A stretch of 5,984 nt of DNA from Bacillota bacterium (GTDB lineage Bacteria; Bacillota; Clostridia; Oscillospirales; Ruminococcaceae). Below are positions 5,298-5,984 of the stretch, piece by piece; within the stretch, counting starts at the first letter, position 1, and every line of letters begins with the position of its first letter. The translations under genes were made by a program, and so were the position numbers. Where the stretch lies: NCBI GenBank assembly GCA_023451415.1, contig JAEXZK010000111.1, positions 1-5,984 of the forward strand. The letters run 5' to 3'. Under the pieces are notes generated by a model. The model was not told the DNA's origin and did no database searches. It saw nothing but the letters and a program-made list of their open reading frames with translations.

Positions 5298-5984
5298 GAC
5301 CATTTTTGTCTGTACCGAATGCGGCTCGGAGAGCGCCAAGTGGCAGGGAAGGTGCCCCGACTGCGGCAACTGGAACACCTTTGTGGAAGAAAGCCGCATC
5401 ACCGGAGGCCCCGCCTCCTCCAAGGCTGCGTCCAGCCCCAAGGGCCCGTCACAGACCAGAAGCCTCCAGGAGGTGTCTGCGGACGAATCTCTGCGGTACA
5501 AGACGGGGATGAAGGAACTGGACAGGGTCCTGGGCGGAGGGATCGTCCCCGGGGCGGCCATGCTGGTCTGCGGAGACCCCGGCATCGGCAAGTCCACCAT
5601 CCTTCTCCAGATGTGCCGCACCATCGATGAGGGCCTGCGCATCCTTTATGTATCCGGAGAGGAAAGCATGCGCCAGGTAAAGCTCCGGGCCAATCGCCTG
5701 GGGGTGCCGGGGCACAACATCCTCATTACAGCATCCACAGATGTGGAGCAGATTGTGGAGACCATCCTGGAACACAAGCCCGATGTGGTGATCGTGGATT
5801 CCATCCAAACCCTGTCCCTTCAGGGGGTATCCTCTTCTTCCGGCAGCGTCAGCCAGGTGCGGGAGTGCACGCAGCTGCTGATGGCCGCCTGCAAAGGCAA
5901 TGAGATCCCTCTTTTCATCGTGGGCCACGTCAACAAGGATGGCGGCATTGCGGGGCCCAAGGTGCTGGAGCATATGGTGGACAC
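5272..5984 (+). CDS. radA: DNA repair protein RadA (Sms), 3' end cut by window
   Basis: RadA is a RecA-like ATPase that drives branch migration during homologous recombination and repair, in the cytoplasm. The first 237 residues of a protein usually near 455 are present. They show a four-cysteine zinc finger (Cys14, Cys17, Cys28, Cys31; CTECG...CPDCG), Walker A GDPGIGKST at 101-109, Walker B with VVIVDS at 172-177, and a GHVNKDGGIAGPK segment (218-230) matching the family GHVTKEG motif with small substitutions. The RadA-specific KNRFG motif and the Lon-like C-terminal domain would lie beyond the edge. The ATG at 5272 follows AGAGGG (5258-5263) by eight bases and lies inside the end of cwlD, in another frame, implying co-transcription and probable translational coupling. 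No independent promoter is apparent. Confidence 0.96.
   Translation, partial: MAVSKVKSKTIFVCTECGSESAKWQGRCPDCGNWNTFVEESRITGGPASSKAASSPKGPSQTRSLQEVSADESLRYKTGMKELDRVLGGGIVPGAAMLVCGDPGIGKSTILLQMCRTIDEGLRILYVSGEESMRQVKLRANRLGVPGHNILITASTDVEQIVETILEHKPDVVIVDSIQTLSLQGVSSSSGSVSQVRECTQLLMAACKGNEIPLFIVGHVNKDGGIAGPKVLEHMVD

Overview
The window reads as ordinary chromosomal backbone of a GC-rich, endospore-forming member of the Clostridia, most likely a gut Oscillospiraceae-type bacterium. This is inferred from four things: a CwlD-type spore cortex amidase, a transketolase split into two adjacent genes, strong AGGAGG-type ribosome binding sites, and a consensus housekeeping promoter ahead of a tRNA cluster. 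No phage, insertion sequence, CRISPR array or other mobile element is visible. Species cannot be fixed from the sequence alone.

Region 1 (1-3057, + strand) is a tight run of four genes: the 3' part of an RluA/RluD-family pseudouridine synthase with an S4 RNA-binding domain, the N-terminal and C-terminal transketolase subunits, and a short membrane-anchored ComEA-like helix-hairpin-helix protein. Gaps of 21, 13 and 30 bases suggest one transcript. The two transketolase genes must act together, because each carries half of the thiamine diphosphate site. The flanking genes look like genomic neighbours, not pathway partners.

Region 2 (3080-3671, - strand) converges on region 1. It holds two genes I cannot assign: a 141-residue, mostly helical, methionine-rich protein and, 19 bases downstream, a 48-residue charged polar protein with its own strong ribosome binding site. 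This pair is the least explained part of the window.

Region 3 (3672-4176) is a divergent intergenic region followed by a promoter with perfect -35 and -10 boxes at 17-base spacing. It drives tRNA-Asp(GTC), tRNA-Phe(GAA) and tRNA-Gly(GCC), all with encoded CCA ends, and closes with an intrinsic terminator capped by a UUCG tetraloop.

Region 4 (4177-5984, + strand) starts with about 370 bases without a convincing gene but with a candidate sporulation sigma-E promoter at its right end. Then come the amidase gene cwlD and, overlapping it by 26 bases, radA, which runs off the right edge. CwlD works with a deacetylase to make muramic-delta-lactam in the spore cortex; RadA is a DNA-repair ATPase.

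I found no convincing evidence of a new multi-gene system. The two unassigned - strand genes are the best candidates for something undescribed.
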